This document shows positions 53,181 through 62,789 of a stretch of 64,000 bases of DNA, one piece after another. How positions within the stretch are numbered: position 1 is the first letter of the stretch; the number at the start of each line of letters is the position of its first letter. The stretch lies in contig CAJXSL010000004.1 of NCBI GenBank assembly GCA_913060875.1, positions 248,001-312,000 of the forward strand, in the 5' to 3' direction. A model generated the notes under the pieces. The model was not told the origin of the DNA and did not search any database. It saw only the letters and a program-made list of their open reading frames with translations. Origin of the DNA: an uncultured Desulfobacteraceae bacterium. GTDB lineage: Bacteria > Desulfobacterota > Desulfobacteria > Desulfobacterales > UBA5852. Both the position numbers and the translations under genes were made by a program.

Positions 53181-53187
53181 AGCCTGC

Positions 53188-54147
53188 TCAAAGGTTCTCC
53201 GCAATGGCGTTGATTGTTTTCTTGAGATCCTTTAGGGAGGACTCCACGCCAAAGCCAGCTGCGTTAAAATGACCGCCACCGCCGAAAGATGCTGCGATCT
53301 CAGCGACATCGACCGTGCCATCGGAACGTAGACTGACATGAAAACGTTTTTGATCGGCGCCATTTGCATTTTCCATGATCAGCGCCGCCACTCTCACATC
53401 CTCGATGCGCTTGGCATAGTTGATCATACCATCGACATCTTCGGGATTGGTATCGGTCTCGGCAAACATATCGTGTGTCACGGTCATCAGCGACAGCTTG
53501 CCGTTGGGAGATATTTCAATTGAATCCAGCGCCATATTGAGCAGTTTAATGCGGCCAAGCGAATAGGTCCCATAAACATGCTGCGCCACGGTGTAGGGGT
53601 CCACCCCGCACTGAACCATTTCGGCACAAATCACATACGCGGCACTGTTCGTATTGGCAAACCGGAATGACCCCGTGTCGGTTAAAATGCCGGTATAAAT
53701 CGATGTGGCGATGGCCTCATCAATATCGATATGCATTTGCTTCAACAGCCGATAGACAATTTCCGTCGACGAACAAGCCGTCGGATCGACCAGACGGTAA
53801 TGCCCAAAACCCGTATTGGTCACATGATGATCGATATTGATAATCTGCGGTGACCGGTGGACCTGATCCGCCGCCTCGCCAATGCGTTCCATATCGCCAC
53901 AATCCAATATGACCGCCGTATCCCATTCGCGCTTGGGCGGCAGGGTCTGCTTGACCAACTCTACACCCGGCAGGAATCGGTAAACGGCCGGGATGGGGCT
54001 CTCGTTATAAAAATAGACGCGCTTTCCGTACTGCTGTAGTCCCAATCCCAGCGATATTAAAGATCCAATGGCGTCTCCATCGGGATTGATATGTGTGGCC
54101 ACAAATAGGGTCCGACTTTTAATCAGTCGGTCGATGACGGTGTTCAT
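53188..54147 (-). CDS. DHH/DHHA1 phosphoesterase (NrnA-like)
   Basis: A 319-residue protein with the motif order of NrnA: HINPDGDAIGSLISLGLGL (motif I-II), AVILDCGDMERIG, NIDHHVTNTGFGHYRLVD (DHH), and DTGSFRFANT, followed by the C-terminal DHHA1 domain with GGGHFNAAGF. NrnA degrades nanoRNA and pAp, yielding mononucleotides. Its start overlaps the rbfA end by 29 nt. In this operon position, between rbfA and truB, it is widespread. Confidence 0.92.
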   Translation of the reverse strand: MNTVIDRLIKSRTLFVATHINPDGDAIGSLISLGLGLQQYGKRVYFYNESPIPAVYRFLPGVELVKQTLPPKREWDTAVILDCGDMERIGEAADQVHRSPQIINIDHHVTNTGFGHYRLVDPTACSSTEIVYRLLKQMHIDIDEAIATSIYTGILTDTGSFRFANTNSAAYVICAEMVQCGVDPYTVAQHVYGTYSLGRIKLLNMALDSIEISPNGKLSLMTVTHDMFAETDTNPEDVDGMINYAKRIEDVRVAALIMENANGADQKRFHVSLRSDGTVDVAEIAASFGGGGHFNAAGFGVESSLKDLKKTINAIAENL

Positions 54148-54493
54148 CTGTCTCCTCTATCGACCGGAAGAGCTCTTCCATACGGGCGCCGTAATCAAGC
54201 GAATCATCGTAATAAAATCGAATATCAGGCATATAGCGAAGCCCCAGTGCGCGCCCCAGCAGTTTTTTGATATAGGGCCGTGCCTTTTTAAAGCCTTCCA
54301 GGACATTCTTTACCTTTACGTCGTCACCAGTGGTGGCAAAATAGATCCGGGCCGAACGAAGATCCGGTGATACGTCAACACTTGTAATACTGACCCGCTT
54401 CAAACGGGGGTCGCTGACGTGGCGACGCAATATATCGGCCAGGGTATTGCGAATATGCCGGCCAACCCGTTCCGATCTTGAAAAGGTCGTCAT
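54119..54493 (-). CDS. rbfA: Ribosome-binding factor A
   Basis: A 124-residue KH-type protein that helps 16S rRNA 5'-end maturation. Features are RVGRHIRNTLADILRRHVSDPRLKRVSITSVDVSPDLRSARIYF and the IKKLLGRALGLRYMPDIRFYYDDSLDYG segment. Start ATG 54493 overlaps the DUF503 stop by 4 nt. Length is normal, with a short charged C-terminus. Confidence 0.95.
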   Translation of the reverse strand: MTTFSRSERVGRHIRNTLADILRRHVSDPRLKRVSITSVDVSPDLRSARIYFATTGDDVKVKNVLEGFKKARPYIKKLLGRALGLRYMPDIRFYYDDSLDYGARMEELFRSIEETDEHRHRPTD

Positions 54494-54777
54494 AGACTAA
54501 TGATCTCCATTTCCATATCAATGACTTCGGCCAATCCAAGATCTTCGGCCATATTGAAAAATTTATCCACCTTGGAATTGATCACGGCCCGATCATTCCC
54601 CACCATACTGAAACCGATCTCGGCTCTCTGGTGGATATCGTTGGCCCCCACCTCCGCGACCGAAGCATTGAAATGATTCCGCAACCGCATGATGATGGCT
54701 TTGACGATCTTCCGCTTACCTTTCAAAGAACGGCAGTCATGAATTCGATAAACAACACGACCGACACCGACGACCAT
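54490..54777 (-). CDS. DUF503 (YlxP-like) protein
   Basis: A 95-residue protein between infB and rbfA, starting MVVGVGRVVYRIHDCRSLKGKR and continuing NHFNASVAEVGANDIHQRAEIGF. This is the DUF503/YlxP small protein family found at this place in many genomes and linked to ribosome assembly in Firmicutes work. Function in this organism is not established. The start lies 73 nt past the infB stop. Confidence 0.88.
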   Translation of the reverse strand: MVVGVGRVVYRIHDCRSLKGKRKIVKAIIMRLRNHFNASVAEVGANDIHQRAEIGFSMVGNDRAVINSKVDKFFNMAEDLGLAEVIDMEMEIISL

Positions 54778-54850
54778 GGTTTGCCCGCCAACTTACAATT
54801 CAGTGCACTTAGCGTTTACACAAGAATGCGGTTTGCCGTGTAAAAAATTC

Positions 54851-57556
54851 TCATTGGACTTCAGGTCGAATCTCTTCAAGATAGTAGCATTCGATCACAT
54901 CACCGACCTTGATGTCATTGTAGTTTTCAATACCAATGCCGCATTCGTAACCCGTCTGAACTTCTTTGACATCGTCCTTGAAACGGCGCAGGGACGAATT
55001 TTTACCTTCGTAGTACACGACACCGTCCCGAATCAGTCGCATCAACTGACGCCGTTCGATTTTGCCATCCGTGACATGACATCCCGCAATGGCGCCAATT
55101 TTGGGTATCTGGAAAACTTCCCGCACCTCAGCCCGCCCGAGGACGCGTTCCTCGAAAATAGACTCCATCATTCCGGCAATGGCATCTTTGATCTCTTTGA
55201 TGACATCGTAAATGACATTGTGGAAGCGCATATCCACGCTTTCTTCAAGAGCAATGGCCTGCACTTTGGGCGTCGGGCGCACGTTGAAACCGATAATAAT
55301 CGCATTGGAGACGGCTGCCAGGGAAACATCGGATTCGGTAATGGTACCCGATGCGGAATGCACCACATTGATTTTGACTTCCTCGTTGGACAGCTTGACC
55401 AAAGAGTCCTTCAGCGCTTCCATCGAGCCGTCAACATCGGTCTTGATGATCAGGTTAAGATCCTTGACCTCACCTTCTTTCATTTTTTCGAACAGATTCT
55501 CAAGACTCATCCGGTTCGATTTGGCCAGTTCCTTGGTGCGTTGTTTCTGGGTTCGATGGATACTGACCTGCTTGGCATCCTTCTCATCCTTCAAAGCAAT
55601 CAGCTCATCACCGGCAACCGGAACACCGGACAAGCCCAAGACTTCCACCGGGATGGAAGGACCGGCCTCCGTGACGGGATTGCCCTTGTCATTCAGCATG
55701 GCCCGCACTTTACCAAAATGAACACCACAAACCACAGGGTCACCGGTCCGCAATGTGCCTTCTTTTACAAGCACGGTGGCCACCGCACCTCGGCCGGAAT
55801 CGAGTTTGGCCTCCACGACGTGGCCGAAGGCCTGTTTGTCCGGGTTGGCCTTCAATTCCATAACTTCCGATTGAAGCAAGATCATTTCCAGCAATTCATC
55901 GATACCGGTTTTCTGCTTGGCGGAGACATTGACGAATATCGTATCGCCACCCCAGGCTTCCGGCGTCAAACCCTTCTCAGACAACTCACGGTAAACCCGG
56001 TCGGGGTCAGCGCCGGCTTTGTCCATTTTATTGACGGCCACAACCAACGGGACCTCTGAGGCCCGGGCATGATTGATCGCCTCTACCGTTTGAGGCATTA
56101 CACCGTCGTCGGCCGCGACAACAAGAATGACGAGGTCCGTAACCTGCGCCCCACGTGATCGCATGGCCGTAAAGGCCTCATGCCCAGGGGTATCCAGAAA
56201 GGTGATCTGGCCTTTTTCCGTGGTCACGCTGTAAGCACCAATATGCTGGGTGATCCCGCCCGCTTCCAGGTCCGTGACATGGGTCTTGCGGATAACATCC
56301 AGCAGCGAAGTCTTGCCGTGGTCCACATGCCCCATGATCGTGACCACCGGCGGACGCTCAGACAGGGCCTCGGGCGCGTCCTGTTCGATTTTGATCAGAT
56401 CGTCCTCCTCAAAAGCCGCCTTCTCGACTTCATAATCGAATTCTGCCGCGACAAGACAGGCTGTTTCATAATCGATGCTCTGGTTCATGGTCGCCATAAT
56501 GCCTTGCGTCATCAGCATTTTGATGATCTCGCTGGCTTTGATCCCCATTCGTTTGGCCAACTCTGAGAGCACGATAGCTTCATCCACTTTAATTCTCCGC
56601 TTGATCGCTTTGGCCGTCGTGATTTGCGTTTTTTGGCCGACAGCAGCTTTCCCGCGGCCATCCTTGCGTCCTTTTCTGGATCGGCCCCGACCGGAATAGA
56701 GATCGGCCCCCTCGATGACCGATTTTTTCCTGAAGGCAATCTTTTTCTTGAAAAACTTGCGGTCCAGATCTTCTTCGGTTCGTTTTTTCCGCCTCTTTTT
56801 CTTGGAGGCCACTGTATCGACGCCGGTTCGATCCTGGGAGGGCTCTGTTGCAGGCGTTTTGGGCCGAAGTGAAGGCGGTTCGACAGGCTTTGTGGGGAGC
56901 TTGATAATTTTGGCGGCAGGTTCGGTTTTCTTTTCCTTCTTTGGTTTGGGCTCCTGCTTTTTCGCCTTTTCAGGCTTGGGTGCTTCCGCGGGCTTCTCCT
57001 CCGGTTGTTCCACAGCGGTCGGCGCTTCTTGAGGAGTCACGTCTTCAACCGCCTCCTCTGCAATGGCCTCCTCGGCGACCGGTTCCGGCGGGGCAGCTTC
57101 GGAAGGAGCAACTTCCGGCGCCGCTTCAATTTTCTCCTCAGGGGGCTTAGCGATAATCTTGGCCGGTGGTTCGGGCTCGGGAACCGGCTGGGAAGGCACC
57201 ACTTCAGGTTCCATCTCCGACACTGCCGGAGCTTCCTTTTCAGCGGCCTCGACAGCCGCCTCAACTTCCTCGGCCGCCTCCGTCTCCTTGGCGGCAAGAT
57301 CTTCACCTGCTTCCTCCGCTTCCGGTTCGGCAACTTTTTTACGACGTCGGCGGATAACCGTGGGTTTGATCCGTGTCTCTTCGACCTTCTCAGCCGGCTT
57401 ACCAAAAAGATTGCTTTTCACTTGAGCGACGGTCTCATCCTCAAGAGAACTCATGTGACTTTTCACCGTAATGCCCAACTGGCTCATTTTTTCAATAAGC
57501 ACTTTGTTCGTCATGTTGAGTTCCCGGGCAAGTTCATATACCCTGATTTTTGCCAT
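54851..57556 (-). CDS. infB: Translation initiation factor IF-2
   Basis: A 901-residue GTPase that places fMet-tRNA on the 30S subunit. The N-terminal IF2N subdomain ([19 protein letters not shown]) is followed by a long acidic/Pro/Ala/Glu-rich linker (about residues 70-260, [20 protein letters not shown]-like), then a basic part, the second IF2N ([16 protein letters not shown]), and the G domain with GHVDHGKT near residue 408, [13 protein letters not shown] and NKMD. Domains II-IV follow. The long charged linker is typical for deltaproteobacterial IF-2. It lies 84 nt after nusA, with no ylxR gene between. Confidence 0.97.
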   Translation of the reverse strand: MAKIRVYELARELNMTNKVLIEKMSQLGITVKSHMSSLEDETVAQVKSNLFGKPAEKVEETRIKPTVIRRRRKKVAEPEAEEAGEDLAAKETEAAEEVEAAVEAAEKEAPAVSEMEPEVVPSQPVPEPEPPAKIIAKPPEEKIEAAPEVAPSEAAPPEPVAEEAIAEEAVEDVTPQEAPTAVEQPEEKPAEAPKPEKAKKQEPKPKKEKKTEPAAKIIKLPTKPVEPPSLRPKTPATEPSQDRTGVDTVASKKKRRKKRTEEDLDRKFFKKKIAFRKKSVIEGADLYSGRGRSRKGRKDGRGKAAVGQKTQITTAKAIKRRIKVDEAIVLSELAKRMGIKASEIIKMLMTQGIMATMNQSIDYETACLVAAEFDYEVEKAAFEEDDLIKIEQDAPEALSERPPVVTIMGHVDHGKTSLLDVIRKTHVTDLEAGGITQHIGAYSVTTEKGQITFLDTPGHEAFTAMRSRGAQVTDLVILVVAADDGVMPQTVEAINHARASEVPLVVAVNKMDKAGADPDRVYRELSEKGLTPEAWGGDTIFVNVSAKQKTGIDELLEMILLQSEVMELKANPDKQAFGHVVEAKLDSGRGAVATVLVKEGTLRTGDPVVCGVHFGKVRAMLNDKGNPVTEAGPSIPVEVLGLSGVPVAGDELIALKDEKDAKQVSIHRTQKQRTKELAKSNRMSLENLFEKMKEGEVKDLNLIIKTDVDGSMEALKDSLVKLSNEEVKINVVHSASGTITESDVSLAAVSNAIIIGFNVRPTPKVQAIALEESVDMRFHNVIYDVIKEIKDAIAGMMESIFEERVLGRAEVREVFQIPKIGAIAGCHVTDGKIERRQLMRLIRDGVVYYEGKNSSLRRFKDDVKEVQTGYECGIGIENYNDIKVGDVIECYYLEEIRPEVQ

Positions 57557-57640
57557 GCTTTCCCCCTACAATTTGGCTACCAGGCGTGTCATCGATAGCC
57601 ACCGCTCGAGCTGCAATTTCCGGCCAGTATAATACGGTCC

Positions 57641-59098
57641 CTATTCTTTCGCTTCCAAATCCTTCGCATCTTCGACAGGGCTTTCAGGTTCAGCCAGTGC
57701 GGCACCTTCCGCTTCGGCTTCCGATTGCGGCTCCTCCTGCTCGGGTTGGGCCTCACCATCCTCAAGAGCTTCTTCGTCGGAAGCGTCTGCCGCCCCTTCA
57801 CTTTCGGATTGCTTTAGTTCCCCTGTCGCCTGCGATTCGACCTCTTCACTTTCGTCTTCGGCATCCAATACAGCCTGTCGTGCAGCAGAAATAAGGGCTT
57901 GCGCCTTTTCTTCACTGACACCGCGCACCTGCATCAGGTCTTCGACCGTAGCGATGCTTAGTTCATCAATGGAGAAAAATCCGGCTTCATATAACGCATC
58001 CACCAGGCTAACACTTACATCCGGAAGCGCAGCGAGAGACTCATAACCGCTTTTCATGGTTTCATTGTAACGGGATTCGCTTTGGACATCGAGATGCCAC
58101 CCCGTCAACTTTGAAGCCAACCGCACGTTCTGGCCGCGTTTACCAATCGCAATGGAAAGAAAATCGTCCGGCACGATGACTTCCATAGAACGATTGGATT
58201 CATCTATAATAACCCTTGAGATTTCTGCCGGTGCAAGGGCATTGCAAACGAATTTGGCCGCGTCCACATGCCAGGGAATAATATCAATCTTCTCGCCACG
58301 CAGTTCCTGAACCACATTTTGGACACGGCTGCCCTTCATTCCGACACAGGCGCCGACAGGATCGATATCCGAATTATTGGAGGAGACGGCAATCTTTGCG
58401 CGTACGCCCGGTTCGCGGGCAGCGCCCATAATGGATACGATCCCTTCGCTTATTTCCGGAACTTCCGTTTTAAAAAGATCAATCAAAAATTCCTTGTGCC
58501 CGCGCGACAGGATAATCTGCGGGCCCCGTGATTCATGCAAAACATCAAGAATGTAGGCCCGGATGCGATCACCGCGCCGATAGGATTCCCGGGGTACCTG
58601 CTCGCGAACCGGCACCACACCTTCTGTTTGCCCCAAATTAACGATAATGTCCCCACGATCCATGCGTTGAACAATGCCGTTGATTATTTCCCCCTTGCGA
58701 TCGATAAAACTCGCATAGATGGCATCCTTTTCGGCATCCTTCATCTTCTGAATGATGACCTGCTTCGCGGATTGCGCGGCGATGCGTCCGAAAGTCGATG
58801 TATCCATCTTGGTGCCAAGGCTGTCGCCGATTTCGCAATCGGCATCCAATTTACGCCCCTCTTCCAAGGTGACCTCGAGTGCCGGATCTTCCACCGTCTC
58901 TACAACATCTTTAAATTGGAAAACTTCTATTTCGCCGGAATCATCACTGTACTGAACTTCAATGTCGATTCGACTTCCAAATTTTTTACGAGCGGCCGAT
59001 TTAAGCGCTTCTTCAAGCGCGCTGATTAATATCTCGCGATCAATCCCCTTATCTCGGCTAACTTGGTCGACGACTCGCTTTATATCCGCTACGAACAT
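57641..59098 (-). CDS. nusA: Transcription termination/antitermination factor NusA
   Basis: A 485-residue protein. The N-terminal domain (MFVADIKRVVDQVSRDKGI) is followed by S1, two KH domains (VGACVGMKGSRVQNVVQELRG and SIAIGKRGQNVRLASKLTGW), and one helix-hairpin-helix-like repeat (LPDVSVSLVDALYEAGFFSIDELSIATVEDLMQVRGV). The last ~75 residues are strongly acidic and disordered (ESEEVESQATGELKQSESEG and on), with no second AR domain. It starts within the rimP stop (TAATG). It binds RNA polymerase and slows it at hairpins. Confidence 0.96.
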   Translation of the reverse strand: MFVADIKRVVDQVSRDKGIDREILISALEEALKSAARKKFGSRIDIEVQYSDDSGEIEVFQFKDVVETVEDPALEVTLEEGRKLDADCEIGDSLGTKMDTSTFGRIAAQSAKQVIIQKMKDAEKDAIYASFIDRKGEIINGIVQRMDRGDIIVNLGQTEGVVPVREQVPRESYRRGDRIRAYILDVLHESRGPQIILSRGHKEFLIDLFKTEVPEISEGIVSIMGAAREPGVRAKIAVSSNNSDIDPVGACVGMKGSRVQNVVQELRGEKIDIIPWHVDAAKFVCNALAPAEISRVIIDESNRSMEVIVPDDFLSIAIGKRGQNVRLASKLTGWHLDVQSESRYNETMKSGYESLAALPDVSVSLVDALYEAGFFSIDELSIATVEDLMQVRGVSEEKAQALISAARQAVLDAEDESEEVESQATGELKQSESEGAADASDEEALEDGEAQPEQEEPQSEAEAEGAALAEPESPVEDAKDLEAKE

Positions 59099-59628
59099 TA
59101 GTTTTCTCCATTAAAATTGACAAGCCGTGCAATGGATATCTCTTCCAGAGACAAATATATATCCTTATTGTCGCACGATAAGGCGACAAGGTCATTCTCA
59201 ATTCCGCGAAGAATGCCTCTAAAATTTTTTCGGCCATCAATGGGATGCCGCGTCTTGACATGGACCTTATTGCCCTTGAATCGCTTATAATCTTCTTTTC
59301 GACCTAGCGGCCGGTTGCTTCCGGGGGAAGAAACTTCCAGGCTATAGGGCCCGATATCATCCATGGTGGCATCTATAATATCCCCCATCTGGCGGCTGAC
59401 GCGGGCACAGTCATCCACCGTCACCCCACCATGCTTATCAATATATACCCGCAAAACACGCCCTTGAGATTCACGGCGAAACTGAACATAAACCAGCTCC
59501 ATGCCCTCATCGCTGCAGAGCGGTTCCGCAATCGCCCATACCTGGGCAACAACCTGCGTCTCCTTTGGTCGCACCAAAGTCTTCTCTACGCCGTCTGCAT
59601 TTTTCTCTTTGGCCTTGTCCTGACTCAT
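59098..59628 (-). CDS. rimP: Ribosome maturation factor RimP
   Basis: A 176-residue protein from the ATG at 59628 (MSQDKAKEKNADG), with the ATG at 59643 as an alternative; both lie right after the terminator-like hairpin. Family parts are AEPLCSDEGMELVYVQFRRE, GRVLRVYIDKHGGVTVDDCARVSRQ and SLEVSSPGSNRPLGRKEDYKRFKG. It helps assembly of the 30S subunit. The hydrophilic N-terminal extension of about 20 residues is longer than in E. coli RimP. First gene of the rimP-nusA-infB run. Confidence 0.93.
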   Translation of the reverse strand: MSQDKAKEKNADGVEKTLVRPKETQVVAQVWAIAEPLCSDEGMELVYVQFRRESQGRVLRVYIDKHGGVTVDDCARVSRQMGDIIDATMDDIGPYSLEVSSPGSNRPLGRKEDYKRFKGNKVHVKTRHPIDGRKNFRGILRGIENDLVALSCDNKDIYLSLEEISIARLVNFNGEN

Positions 59629-59643
59629 TTCCTCTACCACCAT

Positions 59644-59673
59644 AAAAAACAAAAAACGGGCTTCCGCCCGTTT
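59644..59673 (-). terminator. Intrinsic terminator between tRNA-Gly and rimP
   Basis: The arms AAACGGGC and GCCCGTTT (8 bp, GGAA loop on the minus strand) are followed by TTTTGTTTTTT. This is a complete intrinsic terminator 136 nt after the tRNA and directly ahead of rimP. It should end most tRNA transcripts; read-through or a separate promoter must serve the downstream genes. Confidence 0.85.
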
Positions 59674-59808
59674 CCAAAAACCAGGTACACCGTTAAAGAT
59701 GGCGTGAGACGTTATGTACTCATGCAAGGCACCATAATCAGTAGGTTACATTCCCGGTTCCATACATAACGCTTCCCTTAAACGACCTTTTGAAAAAAAG
59801 GCGGAAAT

Positions 59809-59884
59809 TGGAGCGGGCAACGAGATTCGAACTCGCGACACCAAGCTTGGGAAGCTTGTACTCTACCAACTGAGCTATGCCCGC
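59809..59884 (-). tRNA. tRNA-Gly (anticodon CCC)
   Basis: On the minus strand the cloverleaf is complete: acceptor GCGGGCA/TGCCCGC, D arm GCTCAGTTGGTAGAGT, anticodon arm CAAGC-TTCCCAA-GCTTG with anticodon CCC, T arm GCGAGTTCGAATCTCGT, discriminator T and an encoded CCA. It reads GGG Gly codons. A consensus promoter stands 14 nt upstream. Confidence 0.95.
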
Positions 59885-59897
59885 TTCCGAGCATCTC

Positions 59898-59926
59898 TAT
59901 TTAGGACAAAAACAGTTCTTTGTCAA
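59898..59926 (-). promoter_or_regulatory. Sigma70-type promoter of tRNA-Gly
   Basis: On the minus strand TTGACA, a 17-nt spacer and TAAATA lie just upstream of the tRNA, so that transcription would start about 7 nt past the -10 box, close to the tRNA 5' end. Perfect -35 and spacing make it a strong promoter that may also feed the rimP-nusA-infB genes. Confidence 0.85.
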
Positions 59927-59997
59927 CACGTTTAACCGGCCAGGTTTCCCATAGCGATTGCCACCAATGGCCTTCTCCGGTTAACGCACCCGCCCGG

Positions 59998-60330
59998 TCA
60001 GGAAAGCAGCTTTCGAATCGCCAGGAGTTCCTTGCGCAGAAAGGCCAATTCAGCGTGCAAATCCGTCTCAGTCGGCGCCTCACGTTGACGTAAAAATTGT
60101 CTGGCGCCCTGGATGGTAAATTTCTGGCGGTGCAACAGGTCCTTGATTTCGCGGATACGTTCCACATCCACAGGGCGGTACAGGCGCTGGCCGGACTCGG
60201 TTCGCCGGGGTTTGATACTCGGGAATTCCCCTTCCCAAAACCGCAGCACATAGGAAGGCACCCCGGTCAGCGTGCTGACTTCCCCGATGCGGTAATAGAG
60301 CTTATCCGGTCGTTTCACCTCGGAAGACAT
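59998..60330 (-). CDS. MerR family transcriptional regulator
   Basis: A 110-residue protein with one MerR-type winged helix: YYRIGEVSTLTGVPSYVLRFWEGEFPSIKPRRTESGQRLYRP, then an effector-side helix VERIREIKDLLHRQKFTIQGARQFL. The C-terminal part is short, without a sensor domain or Cys metal site. It has GGAGGAAGA before the ATG. Genes of this type are common after pheT in place of ihfA; the regulated gene is not known. Confidence 0.9.
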   Translation of the reverse strand: MSSEVKRPDKLYYRIGEVSTLTGVPSYVLRFWEGEFPSIKPRRTESGQRLYRPVDVERIREIKDLLHRQKFTIQGARQFLRQREAPTETDLHAELAFLRKELLAIRKLLS

Positions 60331-60370
60331 TCTTCCTCCGGTATGAATTCCCGTGTTAACCCATCGATGC

Positions 60371-62788
60371 TCAGGACGGCAGGTCCGCCTTGTGCGCCTC
60401 CAGCAGTTGCTGTGTTAAATCCCGATGAATGGTGTTCACCGCTTCATCTTCAAGCGTTCCGCTCGCGGAACGGTAGACCACCCGCAACGAAAGGCTCTTT
60501 TTGCCGGCAGGAATCGGACGCCCCTTGAATACATCAAAAATGCTGACGGTTTCAACCAGATCCTCTTCCATCTGGTGGATGCCCAACACAACCGCCTGGG
60601 CGTCCAGGTCATCATCCACGATCAAGGTAATATCCCGTGAAGTAGACGGATAACGCGGCAAAGGATCGGCTTGGATTCTATCGGGAATGATGGGGGACAA
60701 GCGATCAAGATCGATTTCGAACAGGTAAGCCGGTTGTTTTAAATTGAACCGGGCAAGGACCTCGCCGTGGATTTCGCCGACACAGCCGACCCTTTGGTCG
60801 GCAATAACGACATCCGCGCCCGCACCCGGCCTTAGATAGGGGGTCCGGCGCTTATCGATGCGGCTAAAACGAATATCGTCAAGCCTCAATCCGCACAGCA
60901 GCCCTTCCAGAGCGCCTTTGATGTCGTAAAAATCACAGGCCACCGTTTTTTGATTCCAGGAGCCTTCATACCGGGCTCCGGTCCACAGCGCCGCCAGAAA
61001 ATCCGTTTCGATCGGTTGGCAGTCCTTGCCCTGACTGACAAATGTTTTTCCGATTTCAAATATTTTCAGGTCTTTGGTTTGCTGAGCAATATTGCGGACA
61101 GCTGTATCCACCAAGCCCGGAACCAGGGATGTCCGCATAACATTCTGGTCCTCGGTAAGCGGATTCAGGATCTCAACGATTTTACGGCGCGGATCGTCTT
61201 CGGCCAGGCGCATTTGATCACAGGCGCGCTGACTGATAAAACTATAATTAATCGCCTCCGCGAATCCCATACCGTTCATCAACGATTGTACCGACCGCTT
61301 AAGTTCAAGGCGGCCATTCAGCTGGGCACTACCGGCAGCCACATGGGGCATACGCGTTGCGATGCGATTGTACCCCCATAAGCGGGCAATTTCCTCCAGC
61401 ACATCTTCCGGCTGGCGGATATCCACCCGAAAAGACGGTGGCCAAGCATCAATACCGGCCCCATCCTGGGCCAGCTGGACTTTGATCTCAATGGCTTCCA
61501 GCAGCCGTCCCATTTCCCCGGCAGATAGCGATGTCCCCAGAAGGCGGTTGGTCCGGTCCACGTCAATGCGAATGGGGGCCATTTCCCCGGCGCCCGGGTG
61601 AACGTCGATATGGCCGTCAACGAGTGCTCCCTGGCCAAGTTCGGCAATAAGCTTGGCCGCCCGATTCAAAGCCGCCACGGTTCCTTTTGGATCGACGCCG
61701 CGCTCAAACCGGTGGGATGCTTCCGAATTCAGATTTAATCGTTTGGCCGTCCGCCGAATACTGACCGGATTGAAGCAGGCACTTTCCAGCAGGATGCGGC
61801 GGGTCGACACTTCGACCTCAGAGTTCAGCCCTCCCATAACACCACCGATGCCGACCGGTTTTTCCCCGTCGCAGATCATCAGCATTTCGCCGTCCAGAAC
61901 ACGGTCCTTGTTGTCCAAAGAGGTGAAGTGCTCACCGTCGCGGGCGCGCCGTACCACGATGCGATGGCCTGCTAAGCGATCGAAATCAAAAGCATGCAAC
62001 GGTTGACCAAGTTCCATCATGACAAAATTGGTGATATCCACGACGTTGTTGATGGGCCGCATACCGACCGACCGAATACGGTCTTGGAGCCAGGCGGGCG
62101 ACGGTCCGATCGTAACGCCTTCAATCAGTCGGGCCGTATAACGTGGGCAAAGGTCAGGGGCTTCGATCGTAACACTGGTGATATCGGCAATGGCCTGGTT
62201 TTCATCCGCCTGTTCGGTATCAGGATACCGCAATGAATTTCCCTGGAGAGCCGCGGTTTCACGGGCCACACCGATCACGCTCAGGCAATCCGGCCGATTA
62301 GGCGTCAGATCGATATCCAGAACGATATCAGACAGACTGAGGGCCTCCGCCAAAGGCGTCCCGACCGGCAAATCTTCCGGCAGGGACCAAATACCGTCCT
62401 GGTCGGAACCGAGCTCCAACTCAGCCTCACTGCAAAGCATGCCCTGGGAAGCGACGCCGCGAATCTTGGACTCTGTCAGAATTCGTCCGTCGGGAAAAGC
62501 CGTGCCAGGCAACGCCAGCGGGGTCAGCATGCCTTCTTTAACATTGGGCGCGCCGCAAACAACGGAAAAATGCTGGTCGCCGGTGGTCACATCACACAAT
62601 TTCAACTTATCGGCATTCGGATGAGCGCTGACCGCTTGGATTTGTGCGACTTTAACACTTTCAAGGTAAGCGAAGCGGTCATAGATAGCATCCACTTCAA
62701 GTCCTGCCATGGTCAGTGCTTCAGCCAGGCGATCGGCATCCCACTCGAGCGGGACATACTCTTTCAGCCAACTCAAACTGACTTTCAT
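60371..62788 (-). CDS. pheT: Phenylalanyl-tRNA synthetase beta subunit
   Basis: An 805-residue subunit of the alpha2-beta2 enzyme. Parts in order: N-terminal MKVSLSWLKEYVPLEWDAD, the EMAP-like tRNA-binding domain (VAQIQAVSAHPNADKLKLCDVTTG), the B3/4 editing domain, B5 with the GGLNSEVEVSTRRILLESACF and catalytic-like core (MRTSLVPGLVD), and the C-terminal FDX-ACB anticodon domain (PRYPSTSRDITLIVDDDLD). Length is normal. Starts right after the pheS stop. Confidence 0.97.
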   Translation of the reverse strand: MKVSLSWLKEYVPLEWDADRLAEALTMAGLEVDAIYDRFAYLESVKVAQIQAVSAHPNADKLKLCDVTTGDQHFSVVCGAPNVKEGMLTPLALPGTAFPDGRILTESKIRGVASQGMLCSEAELELGSDQDGIWSLPEDLPVGTPLAEALSLSDIVLDIDLTPNRPDCLSVIGVARETAALQGNSLRYPDTEQADENQAIADITSVTIEAPDLCPRYTARLIEGVTIGPSPAWLQDRIRSVGMRPINNVVDITNFVMMELGQPLHAFDFDRLAGHRIVVRRARDGEHFTSLDNKDRVLDGEMLMICDGEKPVGIGGVMGGLNSEVEVSTRRILLESACFNPVSIRRTAKRLNLNSEASHRFERGVDPKGTVAALNRAAKLIAELGQGALVDGHIDVHPGAGEMAPIRIDVDRTNRLLGTSLSAGEMGRLLEAIEIKVQLAQDGAGIDAWPPSFRVDIRQPEDVLEEIARLWGYNRIATRMPHVAAGSAQLNGRLELKRSVQSLMNGMGFAEAINYSFISQRACDQMRLAEDDPRRKIVEILNPLTEDQNVMRTSLVPGLVDTAVRNIAQQTKDLKIFEIGKTFVSQGKDCQPIETDFLAALWTGARYEGSWNQKTVACDFYDIKGALEGLLCGLRLDDIRFSRIDKRRTPYLRPGAGADVVIADQRVGCVGEIHGEVLARFNLKQPAYLFEIDLDRLSPIIPDRIQADPLPRYPSTSRDITLIVDDDLDAQAVVLGIHQMEEDLVETVSIFDVFKGRPIPAGKKSLSLRVVYRSASGTLEDEAVNTIHRDLTQQLLEAHKADLPS

Positions 62789-62789
62789 G

